DNA of 64,000 nt, taken from assembly GCA_025435555.1 (NCBI GenBank), contig JAIWWG010000039.1, forward strand, positions 186,001-250,000. The letters are read 5' to 3'. This document shows, in pieces, positions 11,211-23,152 of the stretch. Every line of letters starts with the position of its first letter. Within the stretch, counting starts at the first letter, position 1. Both the position numbers and the translations under genes were made by a program. Origin of the DNA: Chytriomyces cf. hyalinus JEL632. Taxonomy: Eukaryota; Chytridiomycota; Chytridiomycetes; Chytridiales; Chytriomycetaceae. Under the pieces are notes generated by a model, which ran no database searches, was not told where the DNA came from, and was given only the letters and a program-made list of their open reading frames with translations.

Positions 11211-13822
11211 ATGGAGAAGCGGCTTCTGAACCGGCGCATCAAGTTCAAAGAAACAGCCACCGTCGCTGGCTCAAACTGGATAAAGACGCCTCTTGGGAGC
11301 GACGATGCTTCACCCCTGGACCAACTCCCACATTCGAACGCCATGCAACCATCCACTCCGAAGACGAACATCGCGGAGCCGACAACCCGCAGAATATACA
11401 ATGTTTTCCCCGAAGAGAAGCTGAATCTGACTTGGGTCAAACCTATCCCTGCTGGCCCTGGGCTGCACAATCTTGGCAATACTTGCTTCCTCAACAGCAC
11501 CCTGCAGTGCCTGACTTACACACCTCCTCTTGCGCTCTATCTACTGTCAAGATCCCATAGTGCTAAATGTAAGCACGTTCGTTTTGTTCGATATTATGAG
11601 AAGTTGACCGTCTTTTTTTTTTTTTTTTTTTTTTTCGAAATCAAACCAAGGCCGGCAGACTTCCTACTGCACCTTTTGCGAACTAGAACGCCATGTAACG
11701 CGATCGCTATCCGGAGTAAGAGGGAATGCGGTCATTACTCCAAAGACAATTGTGGGCCGCTTGAAAAGTAAGCTGCTCCCAATCGCAACTTCCACGTTGA
11801 AATCAATTCCCCTGACGGATCTCGCTTCCAGGCGTCGCGAAGCACTTGAAAGTCGGAAGACAAGAAGATTCTCATGAATTCCTGAGATACTTTATCGACT
11901 CTCTGCAAAATAACAGTCTAATTGGCCATGACAAGTAAGTCCTGACAGCTGGTAGTTTTGTTTCGGTATATTCTGCTCACTAGATCCATACCGTCTAGGT
12001 TAACGCATGCTCAGAAGGAAACAACGGTTGTGCATCAAATTTTTGGCGGATATCTTCAATCTCGAATTGTATGCACTGTGTGCAAAACTCCCTCGGACAC
12101 TATCGATTCCTGTCTGGACATCAGTCTCGAAGTGAAGCATGCAAATACAATAGATAAAGCGTTTCAACAATTCACAAAGACGGAAATGCTCCGCGGGGAT
12201 AACAAGTACCGGTGCGACAAGTAAGTCATCCATTCGTATCTTTGCTATTCGTCAATGTCATTCCAACATGCACAAGCACACTGACTCGTCCATCCTGAAG
12301 GTGCAAAACTCTCGTCGATGCTTCAAAACGTCTTCAAATTCTCGAAGCGCCTCAGGTGCTGGTGATTCATTTGAAGCGTTTCGAGTTTGGGAGCTCCATG
12401 TACGGAGGCGGAAAAATTTCAAAAATGGTCACTTTCCCCGAAAAATTGGATCTGCACCCGTACATGTTCAAAACCAAGGATGAGAAGCTGTATCACCTGT
12501 ACGGCGTCTTGGTTCACTCGGGCCACTCTTGCAATTCTGGACACTACTATTCTTACATTAAAGCGCCGAACGGAACGTGGTATATTAAAAATGATAGCGA
12601 GGTGGGTTCAGTGCTGGATATCCCAAATGCTACCCTTTGACTAATAGCCGCACTTTTACTTGCCAAGGTTCGTCAAGTGAGCTTGAGTAAAGTGTTGGAG
12701 CAAAACGCGTATATGCTCTTTTATGTCGCCGCACCACCGGTAAGATGACTCCTCAATTCCATCCCTACATCTCGAAAATCCATTTCTTTCTATAACGCTC
12801 ATCAAATTTGGTGATTGCACAAGCAGACTACTATAATTAACGCAAAGTCTCCTGAATATAGCCTGAAAGCAAAGCTGTGAAGGTGGCGAAAGCGACCAGC
12901 GCGGCGCATAATGCAGATGTCACCGAAAGCGCCGCTACACCATCATCGCCAGAAAGAAAGAAAGCTAGTCTGTACAATCCATCTGTTGTCAATAATTCTA
13001 CTCTGGTTCATGCCACCGATCTATGGAAAGTTGTTCACAAGGCCGATGATGCATCCGACCCATCCGCCAAAAGTTCATCCACAATTAAACCAGCAGCAGC
13101 AATCCGGAAATCTGAGAAAAGCGTTGAAGTAGTTGTGGACAAATCTCGAAATGCGGTTGAGCTGGAAGACGGAGTCGAGCGTAAATCCAAGCTTGAAGCG
13201 CTTGCACTTAGAAAGACTGAATTTTCGGCGAATGAGTCTGGAGGTTAGCCGCGTTTGGAACTGCCTTTTGTTGTCGCTCAAAATTTCTGACAACCTTTTT
13301 TCATCAGGCATTCGGGATTGGGACATGGAAGAGACTGCCCAGTTGCTAGAAAAACGAGACCTGCTGATGCAAGGAGAAGAAGTGAAAAAGCTGAAACGCC
13401 CAACGCTGCATGACGTGGAGTATGATCAAGGAAAGAAAAAGAAGCGGAAAAACAAGCCTGATCTGAGCGATGGCTTTAATGAAATCTCAAACAAGAAATT
13501 CGGTGGGGACTTGAGCCAAAACGATGCAGGCAGGCGTGGTGGGCATGACGGAAAACGAGGCGGGTTTGAGGGCCGGAGAGGCGGTCACAGGGATTCCGAA
13601 AACCGACAAGTGAGTGAGAACGGTCGAGGTGGGTTTGGGAACAGAGGAGGTGGGCGTGGCGAAGAGTCTCGCGGCGGTGGTTTTGGGAATCGGGGAAGCT
13701 TTCAGCGGGGAGGTGCACCATCGCGTGGTGGTGGATTTGGAAACCGAGGAGGGTTCGGAAACAGGGGATCCAGCAGTGGTCAACGCGGTGGATTCGGTTC
13801 GCGAGGGCGGACACACGGCTAA
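11211..13822 (+). CDS. Ubiquitin-specific protease, USP36/USP42-type, with RGG tail
   Basis: Cysteine-type deubiquitinase. Eight exons: 11211-11568, 11651-11767, 11832-11934, 11999-12220, 12301-12601, 12668-12739, 12862-13243, 13308-13822, giving 689 aa. The Cys box is [29 protein letters not shown] and the His box is [20 protein letters not shown] with the Asp in YIKNDSE. Also visible are the [21 protein letters not shown] block and a finger with CTFCELERH. These fit human USP36/42 and yeast Ubp10. The first acceptor is CCAAG at 11650, after a T23 tract; a nearer CAG would break frame. Residues from about 590 form a glycine/arginine tail rich in RGG and GGFGNRGG repeats. USP36 proteins act in the nucleolus on ribosome biogenesis factors and histones; an RGG tail suggests RNA binding here (inference). 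Confidence 0.92.
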
Positions 13823-13908
13823 TTTAGCAGAAGACCGGCTGTTGGCTGTTGGAATTTATTGAGTTCAAGTTAAAAGTTCACTTTCTTCTTTATCATAAAA
13901 AGTGAGAA

Positions 13909-16900
13909 ATGACCAGCATGAGCAACACGGCCGTGCTTCGGACAGCGACTAAAGCGGTCGAGACTAAGCTTCAGTCAGACAGGTCTCTCAAGGAATGCTG
14001 TTTTGTATGTTGCAATCGCTCACCGAATTCGTGTTCAGACGAGCGGATTTGATGGATATTTTGAGAAGTGAGTTGTGGGTTTTCTCGAAAGGGCAGCAGG
14101 CGCCTGACAGAAATCATCAACAAGGAAACGGAGAGTACAGAGCATCGACCGACCCGCTTCTAAGCGCTCTAGTGAGAGATAGAACTGTGCCGCTACCGGA
14201 CGCCCTGTACGAGCAATACGACTGTGAGACCTGGCACATATTGGCTCTGCTGTGCTCTGCAACTGATGCTTCATTTACATCGTATTTCATGGACGTCCAA
14301 AGTTCTTCAGTGTCGGTGTTTTTTGGGTCTGTTTCCGGAACTGCATCGCGCGTGGATCACAATCGACCACCAATTATTCTTGTGGAATTATGATTCCCCG
14401 TGAGTGTTTAAAACCAACTTTGCTTGCATGTTCTCTAAACTCTCGTAAAGCGACGACTTTGAAGTGTTTGACGACCAGGACCAGGTCATTGTCAGCGTCG
14501 GGCTCGTCAAGCCGCTCCCAGGCACGTAGTTTGTCCATTCGACCGCGTTCTGTCTTTAACATTGGCCGCATTCACCGTAAATAGGGGTTTTTTTGGATGA
14601 AATCAACTATCTCCTGGTTGTAGCAACACCGATCGAAATTATCTTGGTCGCCGTTGCGTACAACGAAAAAAAACCTTCGAACTCCCTCAATCTGTATCGC
14701 ACAGATATTTCAATTGCTTCGGATAACGTATCAATGACTTCGATTGTGGGAACTGACGAAGGGAGAATATTTATGTGTGGAAGTGATGGGCGCTTGTACG
14801 AACTTCAGTACCAGGTATATTTATTCCTGTGCCCCAACCTTTTTCGAACTTTTCGGATGAAGCTGAGAATGTATCTAGGCTGAAGATGGGTGGTTCACGC
14901 GAAAATGCCGTAAACTAGACCTTACCGCGACACCCTATGCCATGTTTATTCCAACGTTTTTAAACTTTACGGGAGATGGTATTTCGACTTCTTTGTTTTT
15001 ACAACGCTGTAATCTGAGTAATTCTTTGCTTGCAGATCCAATTCGTAAAATCGTGATCGATCAATCCAGAAACTTACTTTATACACTTTCCGAACGCTCA
15101 GCCATTGAGGTGGAATGATTCTTTGTTTGATGTCGAAAATATTGACCTACATCTGACGCGTATTGCGAAAACGCAGTTATTTTACTTGGGCGCTGATGGC
15201 AAAGAATTCAAGCGAATGTATCGCGCTGGAGATATATTTGCCCAAGCTCAAAAATGGCTTGAAGGATGCAGCATCTACCCGCATCCATTTATTGAACCTC
15301 GAACCTTTCAAATCATCTCCATTCACGTCATTCCGTCATCTGAATCCGAAGTGCTCCATTTAATGGCCGTTTTGAGCTCTGGTAAATCCAGCGTCATTCT
15401 TTTTGTGGAGAAGTTTTGCATTTAAGATATGACTGTCGAATCAGGTTTCCGCATATATTTCCAATCTCACAAGGTCAATCCGTACAGTCAAGAAGCAGAT
15501 AGACGTCCGAAACGCGAGCCAAACACCTTTCAAATTGCGCATGTTCGTCAACCGCCAGCAAATGCGGACCGATTCCGATTACATGAGGCAAATTATGTCA
15601 ATGGATCTCTGCTTGCTGCGAACGCCATCAACGAAGAAACTGATTTGATTTGTTGCTTCACTTCAGAAGTGAGTGCATTTCAGCACTGTCAAAAACATCA
15701 AACTCTAAATGCCTGTTGTGGTTTCAGAAATCTACTCACACCGAGCTCAACGGTTCGAGTCGCATAGAGGGAAAGACGTGGTCGATTTGTGAGAGTGTTG
15801 TACGAAACAAGCCCCCATCAATTGCTGAAGAGTTTATGATTGATTCTCGGTTTGTTCGGAAAAACATCGCTCTTACCAATGCTGGTGCGTTTGTGTCATT
15901 GTTTCCGAAAATGATTCCAAAACCTAATCTTCTGTTCAGGAGTGACTATTTTCACCGCCCGTCGACCCATCGATATTCTTATCTGTCTTCTGGAAAACAC
16001 TCTCACATCTGGGGGCTGGCCTCAGGGATTTTCCTCTTTCCAATCTTGGTGAGCTAAGATTCCGTAATTTATAAATGTTGTCCGTAAAATCTGAAAGGTA
16101 TTTGCAGGTTCTCTCCGGAGCAAATTTGTGCGATGTGCTTGGCGATTATTGCGTCGTAAGTCGACGATGCGACTGAATGCACTCAATTTTTATTAATCAA
16201 CGCTCTCAACACAGAAATGGTGTGCTCGATTCCATTTACCCCGTGAAAGGGCTGGCTTTCTCATTCATGTTTGTTCAGAATACTCCCTAACGTCAATCAT
16301 CGCGTGCGCAACGCGTCTTTACATGGAAGTTGGAGGCAAGCCATACTTGCGGCAAGATAGCAATCAGCTCCGATTATCCGGTAACTTGATTCATCTTTTC
16401 AAGGCATCTGCTTGCTAATATCATTTGTGGTCATCCCAGAAAACAATCCATTGGGGCAGCCCTTGACTACAAACGAGTATGTCATGAGCGGTCGCCATGA
16501 TGGTCTGGCACTTTACCTTGCGCGTCTTCTTGCACCATTATGGAGCAGTCCGATTGTCAATAAGTACGACCAGGCCGACTATCTTGAATGCATGATCGCC
16601 ATCTTACATCTGATTTAGGACTGGAAAAAGTTCAGACCTCCAGTGGAAGCACTCGCACATCCTCTTGGGATCCGTGTCCGAATCTTTGACAGCGATCGAT
16701 AATTTATTGACTGGGTAAGTTCTGCATGGCGATGACGACAGTTTATCTTCTTAAACCTTGAATTCTCGCGCAGAAATGCGTCTTTGACAGCTGCATCGAA
16801 CCCGAACGATATTGACTACTCAAGTATTGGAAGTTCGCAAGTTTTGGGCGAAAAGGAAGCTTGGCAGGTGGGATCCCATATTCACCATACAAACCAAAGA

Positions 16901-19559
16901 AAGATGTCTGATATTTGGATGATGTCAACAGGAAGAGACTCGATCGATGCGTGACATGCATGCACTTGTCAAGCGCTGTATTGAAGGCATCTCATTTTTG
17001 GCGCTTCTGGCCGACTTTAGATTTTTGAGCTTGTCCCCAAGGTGACCTTATTCTGCTCTTAATTCCCGCTTAAGTTCTGACTCTTCATCTTTGTCGAAAG
17101 CTTCGAGGCTAGTTTAACCAAGTATCTGTTGGAGGAGTCGTTCATGAATCTTGTGACAATGGATTCGGGGCGTGAAGTCGCGAAAAAGATTTTCACCAAA
17201 ATTGTGCAAGTTCAGATTGCTCAGGGAGTTGCTGTAAGTACTCTCAACATTTGGTACGGTTATCCGCAAATGGGCTTTTCTGACACTTGCCCTATAAGAT
17301 TACCGACTTATGCGATTTGGCCCAATCAAAATGCCCAACGTTTTGCTGCGTTGAAGACGTGGTTTTATTCAAGGTATTTCATTGCGCTACTATTTATTGT
17401 TGAAGCGTTGATTGACCATCCCTTTTTCGTAGGGAATGGAACTTTTAACGAAAGCCAAGTCAGAGAATGGAGACATGGGTCGCGCATTGTTGGCTGAAGC
17501 CCTAAAGTTTGTGGAATCTGTTTTCGCGACTTTTGTTATGTGACTAATGTTGTTGCGGCACCAGTCTCTTCATCAATATTCTGCCCAGTCTGAATTTCGC
17601 AAAAGTGTCTGAGCTGGCGGCTCAATTCCAAAGCGTGTCCGATTATTACGGTGACAACAGTATCATCGATGACCGCCGATCTGCGATGTGGTGCTGAACT
17701 GCTTTCGTTCTCCTAAAAAGGTGCTGTCACGCTCGTGCTCTCTTTCGCGCAAGCAGAAGATCCAAACTCGGTTGCATTTCCTTTCTTTGCGGAAGGACGG
17801 CCTGCAAACGTGAGCGATCATTTAATGTGGTGTATTCCATCGCAGCTCAACTCTGGCACATAGGATTACCGCGAAGTTTTTTTCGCAAAGCGTCAGGAAT
17901 GTTACCTTTTGGTCAAGTCCTTGATTATGGCGGCGGACGCTCCAGAAACTGGGAACGAAGGCGCGGCTACTGCCCCCGACTCCTCGCGGCTAGTAAACTC
18001 GTTTCAAGCGGATCTTGTGAAGCACTGCCTCCTCTTTGACGATAAGCTGTTTCACTACTTCTTATTCGACTGGTTTATGAATGAAAAGTTAAACTCGACT
18101 CTGTTGGAGGTAAAAGGGGTGTTTCGACTGTTCTCGCGCAACTATTGAAGCCAATTTTTTCTTCCACAGCTCGACAGTGTATATCTTGAAGACTTTCTTG
18201 CAATGGAGCCCGTCGAGTTGTCTCGAATTGACTTATTGTGGCGGCTTTACGTCAGAAAGGAGGAGTTTATGAAGGCTGCGCAAGTGCTGCGCGCAATTGC
18301 TGTTTCCAAGTAAGTGCAGGGCCCTTTTTGAATGGGAAACTTTTATTAACTCTTCGACCCAGGCATTCTATGCCGTTCATCAAGCGTGTTGAGATGCTCC
18401 AATTGGCTGCAGCGAATGCCAAAAGCGCCACAGTCAATGTCGCAGATCATGATTTTGTCCGCGAATTAGAAGACAAGAAAGATGTACGTTGGTTGAATTC
18501 GAAGTTTGAATACTGTTAATCAGGATATATCGATGTTTTGATTAGGTTGCGTTGATTCAAATGGAGGTGTTCACAGCGTCGCAGAAGCTCGGTTTATTGG
18601 CGCCTGACGACGCGCTGTTTGACTCGCTTTTGACAATTTCAGAGGTGAGGGCTTCGCGAACATCGAACTTTGCATATTGGCTAAAATTGCTCAATTGACA
18701 GCTGTATACCGGATACACGAGGCCCATGAACTTGCACGAAATTTCGCTGCTCATTTTGCATGTGTCCGAACACAAGGACCCACAGCTCGTTCAACAGCTG
18801 TGGAGCAAGATTGTTCGTGAGGTGGTGGACTCGTCGCAGATTTCGGACATGCAGAAACCCGTTGTGCTGGCTGAAAAAGTGAAAGCTCTTGGACACCGTT
18901 ATTTGCATGACGACAATGTCTTTCCACTTGGTGAGTTTCCTTGCTGTGGTTAATGTGACTTGGTTTGATGGCAAGACGACTGATTGTTTGAACCCAAAAT
19001 AGTGTTTTTGTGCACCTTTTTGGAATCGACCGTGTTCCAGAATGCGGCGATGCGGTCGCCTGGTGGCAAGGACGCCGAATCGTGGGTTATTCATGTGATG
19101 AGGTCGCTGGGAGTGTCTTTTGCCCAGCTGTTTGAGATTTACTACGAGATGCTGGAAGCAAGGGTTGAGTAACATTCCTTTTTGTTTGGCATGAATCGAA
19201 GGCTTACTTTTGACTTTTAGAACGCGCCGTGGAATACTGTGGCGGGTGAGCAACACGTGATTGGGCGTCTGGTTGTTTTGGTTACGGAGTGGTGCGAGGC
19301 AGTTGACGCATCGGCGGCTGAGAGGTTTGCTTTTACCTTTTTCAAATCACGGTAAAACGAGAACTAGACAATCGTTTTTTGGTATTGTAGAGCGAGATTT
19401 CAAGCCAAGACTGTCGATGACGCACTGTCCAAAATGCTTCTCACTGCCGGGGGGAGCCGTGTGCTGGCAGGAAGCAGTGGAGGTGGTGGTGCCAGCAGCT
19501 TGCAGCTGCAAGAATCATTGAAGCAGTTGCAGGATCGGGTGCGCCGGTCGTTTCTGTGA
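13909..19559 (+). CDS. NUP155: Nucleoporin NUP155/NUP170 family
   Basis: Inner-ring scaffold nucleoporin: N-terminal beta-propeller plus long alpha-solenoid. I could build about 31 exons from 13909-13982 to 19391-19559, totalling about 1276 aa, phases agreeing throughout. Markers: LPDALYEQYDFLQCRCFLGLFPELHRAWITIDHQLFLWNY; DDQDQVIVSVGLVKPLPGVFLDEINYLLVVATPIEIILV; GRIFMCGSDGRLYELQYQ; SGRHDGLALYLARLL; FAKVSELAAQFQSVSDYYGAV; RIDLLWRLYVRKEEFMKAAQVLRA; LFEIYYEMLEARNAPWNTV. The intron 14522-14584 uses a GC donor. Between 16155 and 16279 frame is kept only through a possible 5-nt exon (16215-16219) or another unusual event. Stop at 19557-19559. Partial motif strings here are split for length: see positions 14039-14521 for the propeller start. 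Confidence 0.92.
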
Positions 19560-19641
19560 ATGTGAGTGGCTTGGAATAAAAAAGGGAGCCATCATAAAAA
19601 AAGACTCGATAATTGTTGGCCAAGCAAGCGCAAAAAAAACA

Positions 19642-21177
19642 ATGACCGAAGACTTGTCCGCAGACGCAGTCGCCGCCAACGAGTCCGTCCAAAAGACAGC
19701 TTCGGAAAGCGAGCAAACCCTGCAAGAAGATAAGCCACTGGACACAATGTTCGAAGGCGAAGAGGACGATGAGGACGAGAAAGAGGAAGAGCGTCTGCGC
19801 CAGCTTCTGAGCGAGAGCAAAGAAGAAAGCACCCACACAACCACTCCCAAGCCCGCTCAGGCTCGCCAACCCAAGACGAATCCCGCCTCATCGCAAGTGT
19901 ATCTACCGGGTATGCTGGTCTGGGCGAAAGTGCGGGGGTACCCATGGTGGCCTGGAAGAGTGAGTTCTCGTTTTTACGAAAAGCTGACGATGCGAGTAAT
20001 AGGGGAGTCTGACTCTTTATCTTTTTTTTTTTAACTGGCAGGTTGAGGATGAAGACAGTTTGCCTGGAAACATCACTTCAATCAAACCTAACCGTTCAGC
20101 TACTTTACATGCCCCGATTCTGTTCTTTGGAACGCGCGACTAGTTAGTTTGTTATTGCTTTGTTTTCCCGCCAACACGGATTCTCAACTTCATGGGTGGT
20201 GGAAAAATCAAACAGCGGCTGGATGTCATACGAAGATTTACGTCCATTCGAACAATATAAGGACGAGCTCTCGAAAAAAAACAAAACGAGCAGTTTTGTG
20301 AATGCCGTGAAGGAAGCGAATAATCCATCTGTGCTGAACATGAAACCTGCGCCGCCCGCAGCAGGACCCAAAAAAACATCTTCTTCGGGGAAGCCAGGGA
20401 GGAGGAAAAGTGCTCCCGTCGGGAATGAGGAAGACGATGAGGAGGACGAAGACGCGAGTGGTGATGATGCGGGCGGTGCAAAGAAGAAGGCTGCACCGAA
20501 AAAGAGACGTGCAAGTGAAACGAACGGCGGGGACGCGAAAAAGAAAAAGAAGCCGGTTGCAGAGGATGATTCAGTGAGTTTTTTGGTTTTTACATTTTTT
20601 TTTTCTTTTTTGCATTTCTCGTATGGGTCGAATAACCGGTCTTCTGTCGAAACGCAGGCTTTGATTCCGCTGAAGCCTGAACACAAGAAGGAGGATCCAA
20701 GTATGACTGTTCTCGTTCCACCTCGCGACAATTTCTGACTTCAGTTCTCGTTTGTTGCAGAAACTCCCGAAGAAAGGCTAAAAAAGCTGCGTAGCAAACT
20801 GCAATACTTTTTGCAGACGGAGCATTCCGAGGTTCGAAATATTCTATCCGTCTTCTATTGACAGCTCATCTTACGGACAATATTACTTCAATGTCCGAAT
20901 CAAATTGCGACTCACAGGCTGAGCACTTTATCAAGGCCGATAAATACCTGACAGAGGTGGAAAACTTCAAAGTCGATATTAACTTATTACTGGTACGTGC
21001 GATTCAGCAAAATGCCTGTCGAGAGTGGCTGACAACTATCGAACTCCATTCCAGAACACCAAAATCGGAAAAGTGATGCGTCGAATTTCCGAAATGACTG
21101 TTGAGGACGACAAGTTTAATGTCGTTGAGCGCAGCAAAAAGATTGTAGAAAACTGGAAGCTCGTTGTGGACGCCTGA
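19642..21177 (+). CDS. PWWP-domain protein with LEDGF-IBD-like C-terminus
   Basis: Chromatin reader. Seven exons: 19642-19959, 20042-20142, 20216-20573, 20658-20700, 20761-20831, 20918-20992, 21055-21177, giving 362 aa. An acidic N-terminus (EGEEDDEDEKEEE) precedes a PWWP domain at about residues 88-160, with GMLVWAKVRGYPWWPGRV and, after splicing, FFGTRDYGWMSYEDLRPF. PWWP domains bind methylated H3K36 nucleosomes. A basic nuclear-localisation-like stretch rich in KKKKK and KKRR follows. The C-terminal part (from TPEERLKKLRSKLQYFL to VVERSKKIVENWK) looks like the helical bundle of LEDGF/HRP2, related to the TFIIS N-domain, which docks transcription and integration factors. The order PWWP, charged linker, helical bundle is that of the HDGF/LEDGF family. 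Function in this organism is inferred. Confidence 0.85.
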
Positions 21178-21644
21178 TGCGCGGTGCCCCCGATTGCGGA
21201 TAACACTCTTTTATTTGAAAGAGGTCTCAGCATTGATGCTGACTTTATTTTCTTTCTGTTTCATTTCTCCTTCCACCTGCACACTTGATGTTGAGGTTTA
21301 CCGTTATCTCGGAGAGGGGACCTGCACCCATTAACTGTGCAATAATCAAAGCTCCAATGGGAATAGGGAATGGTTGAGGTTTGTTGTTGGTTTTTATGGT
21401 GATGTGAGGGTGAGGTGTGGTTCTTTCTGAAACTTGTTGTGGTTTTTCTTTTGTTATTTCTATCGTTGTTTTTTCTCGTGTTTTTTCTTTTTCCTTTTTC
21501 ATCAACTATTCCCCGTCACCCGTGTAATAAAGATTGTGGTTCTGTGATTTAATATTCAATTTTATAGTCACGTACTTGACCAAACAACATCCCATGTGGC
21601 TGACCCCAAAAAAAAGTAACATCCCGGAAGCCTGAATGAAGCAA
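21178..21644. other. Convergent intergenic region
   Basis: Lies between the 3' ends of the PWWP gene (plus) and BRX1 (minus). It contains T-rich and low-complexity DNA and should hold both 3' untranslated regions. The open frames are lysine/proline-rich shadows without recognisable similarity. Confidence 0.5.
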
Positions 21645-22847
21645 TCAAACAAATACATCCTTGAACTCATCCTCCTCAAACACGGGTTCCTCCTTCCCAT
21701 CCTTTTGGGCCAAACGACGCTTGTACTTTGCTTGACTTTCCCGACGAAGCTCACTTCTTTCAGCGTTAGGGCTGACATAGTCTGGATTTTCGTATAGCGT
21801 GGATCCCATAAAACTGCCGCTAAAGATTCGAACAATGCTGAGGGAGAAGCGAGGTCCGATTTCAACGAGCGAGGTTTCGGGTTGTTTTTCGCCTTCGATT
21901 TGTTTTTCAATGATCTGAAGAGAAAAAAAGGAATACAAAACGTTCAGCGAAACATGAGGAAAAAAACCGATGCTGTAGCATGCGAACCTGGTAGTTTCGA
22001 AACCAAATCATGTCGCCAACAACACTGAAGCTCAAGACGTGATCAATGAATGGTTTGATTTTCCTGCTGGTGCGAGGAGTACCAAAAACTTGGCTAAACA
22101 TTTCCTTGAGGAGGTTCATGTGCGGGGTGGTGGGGTTGTCAAAGTTTTTGTCAAACGAGAGGATGGGGCGGCTTCCTTTCAGACAATTTCCAGTCATTCG
22201 AAGTTCGTCCATAGTATGCACTGAAAAGAGGAGAAGCGAACATAGAATCGCGCAGAGTTGTCAAGAGAAAGTAAATTGGAAAACGAGGAAGGATGGTTTA
22301 CTCACCACTTTGAACAAGAAACTTTACACTAGGTCCATTGGGGGTTCTCGACATCCACAAGAACAGATCCTTGTGTTTTCTAACTTCGAAAAAAAGTGTG
22401 TTGTTGCATTGGTTGTCGGCAGCGAGTTCGTTGATGATGTGCAGTTTTGATTTCGAGTCCAGCTTGCTGTCTGCGGTATCGAGTCAGATATTCGTATGAA
22501 TGGTTCCTAGAATATGAGCTACCTTTCTTTGAGTGTGGCAGCATGGTGAAGATGTCGCTCATGAGATGGCGGTATCTGGGTGACAGAAGTGGGAGTCATC
22601 AGCACAAAGGGAAGATGAAACAGAAAAAAGAAGGTCACCTCTGGGTAATACCCCTTGAGGATAGGATCATGACGCGCTGCTTGTTCTTGACGATGGTTTT
22701 GTCCTCCTTTGGAGCCAACGCAGGCTCCTTGTCCTTCCGCTTCTTGTCCTTGCGTTTAAGCAGGGCCTTACGGCCGCCGCCGCTGACTCCGGTGGCCGAG
22801 GCGTCTGAGTCTGAGGAGTCGCTTTCGAGGTAGTCCTTCATGCCCAT
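21645..22847 (-). CDS. BRX1: Ribosome biogenesis protein BRX1 (Brix domain)
   Basis: Nucleolar 60S assembly factor with a Brix domain. Five exons on the minus strand: 22847-22639, 22575-22523, 22470-22306, 22220-21988, 21914-21645, giving 309 aa (yeast 291). Conserved: KQRVMILSSRGITQRYRHLM, LPHSKKDSKLDSKSKLHIIN, CNNTLFFEVRKHKDLFLWMS, VHTMDELRMTGNCLKGSRP, KPFIDHVLSFSVVGDMIWFR, and LVEIGPRFSLSIVRIFSGSF followed by TLYENPDYVSPN. The N-terminus is acidic/serine-rich, then lysine-rich, as usual. ATG at 22847 starts the MGMKDYLESDSSDS tail. No anomalies seen. Confidence 0.95.
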
Positions 22848-23152
22848 TGGTTCACTCTTTTTGGGTGTTGGAAAAAAAGAAAGAAAGAGCGTAAATATTT
22901 ATTTACTTTCTTGGGTTTAACTTAAAAAAGTTGATCAATTCAGGAGGGGATGGATGAGTGTCCGAGAGAAGAGAATAAACAAAAAGAGAAGCAGAAACCA
23001 AAATCAGAAACAAAAACAGAAAACAAAAGAAAACAAGCAAGAAGCAAAACAAAGGGCACCAATTTAATAGCAGTGGAAAGCTGCCCATCTCACATTTTCA
23101 CATTTGAAAGTGCCACAGCCACACCCCAACTCACTTCCTCCAAACTCAACTC

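Noticed and set aside
13482-13816. Minus-strand frames opposite the deubiquitinase tail
   Set aside because: Shadows of the Gly/Arg repeat region on the coding strand.
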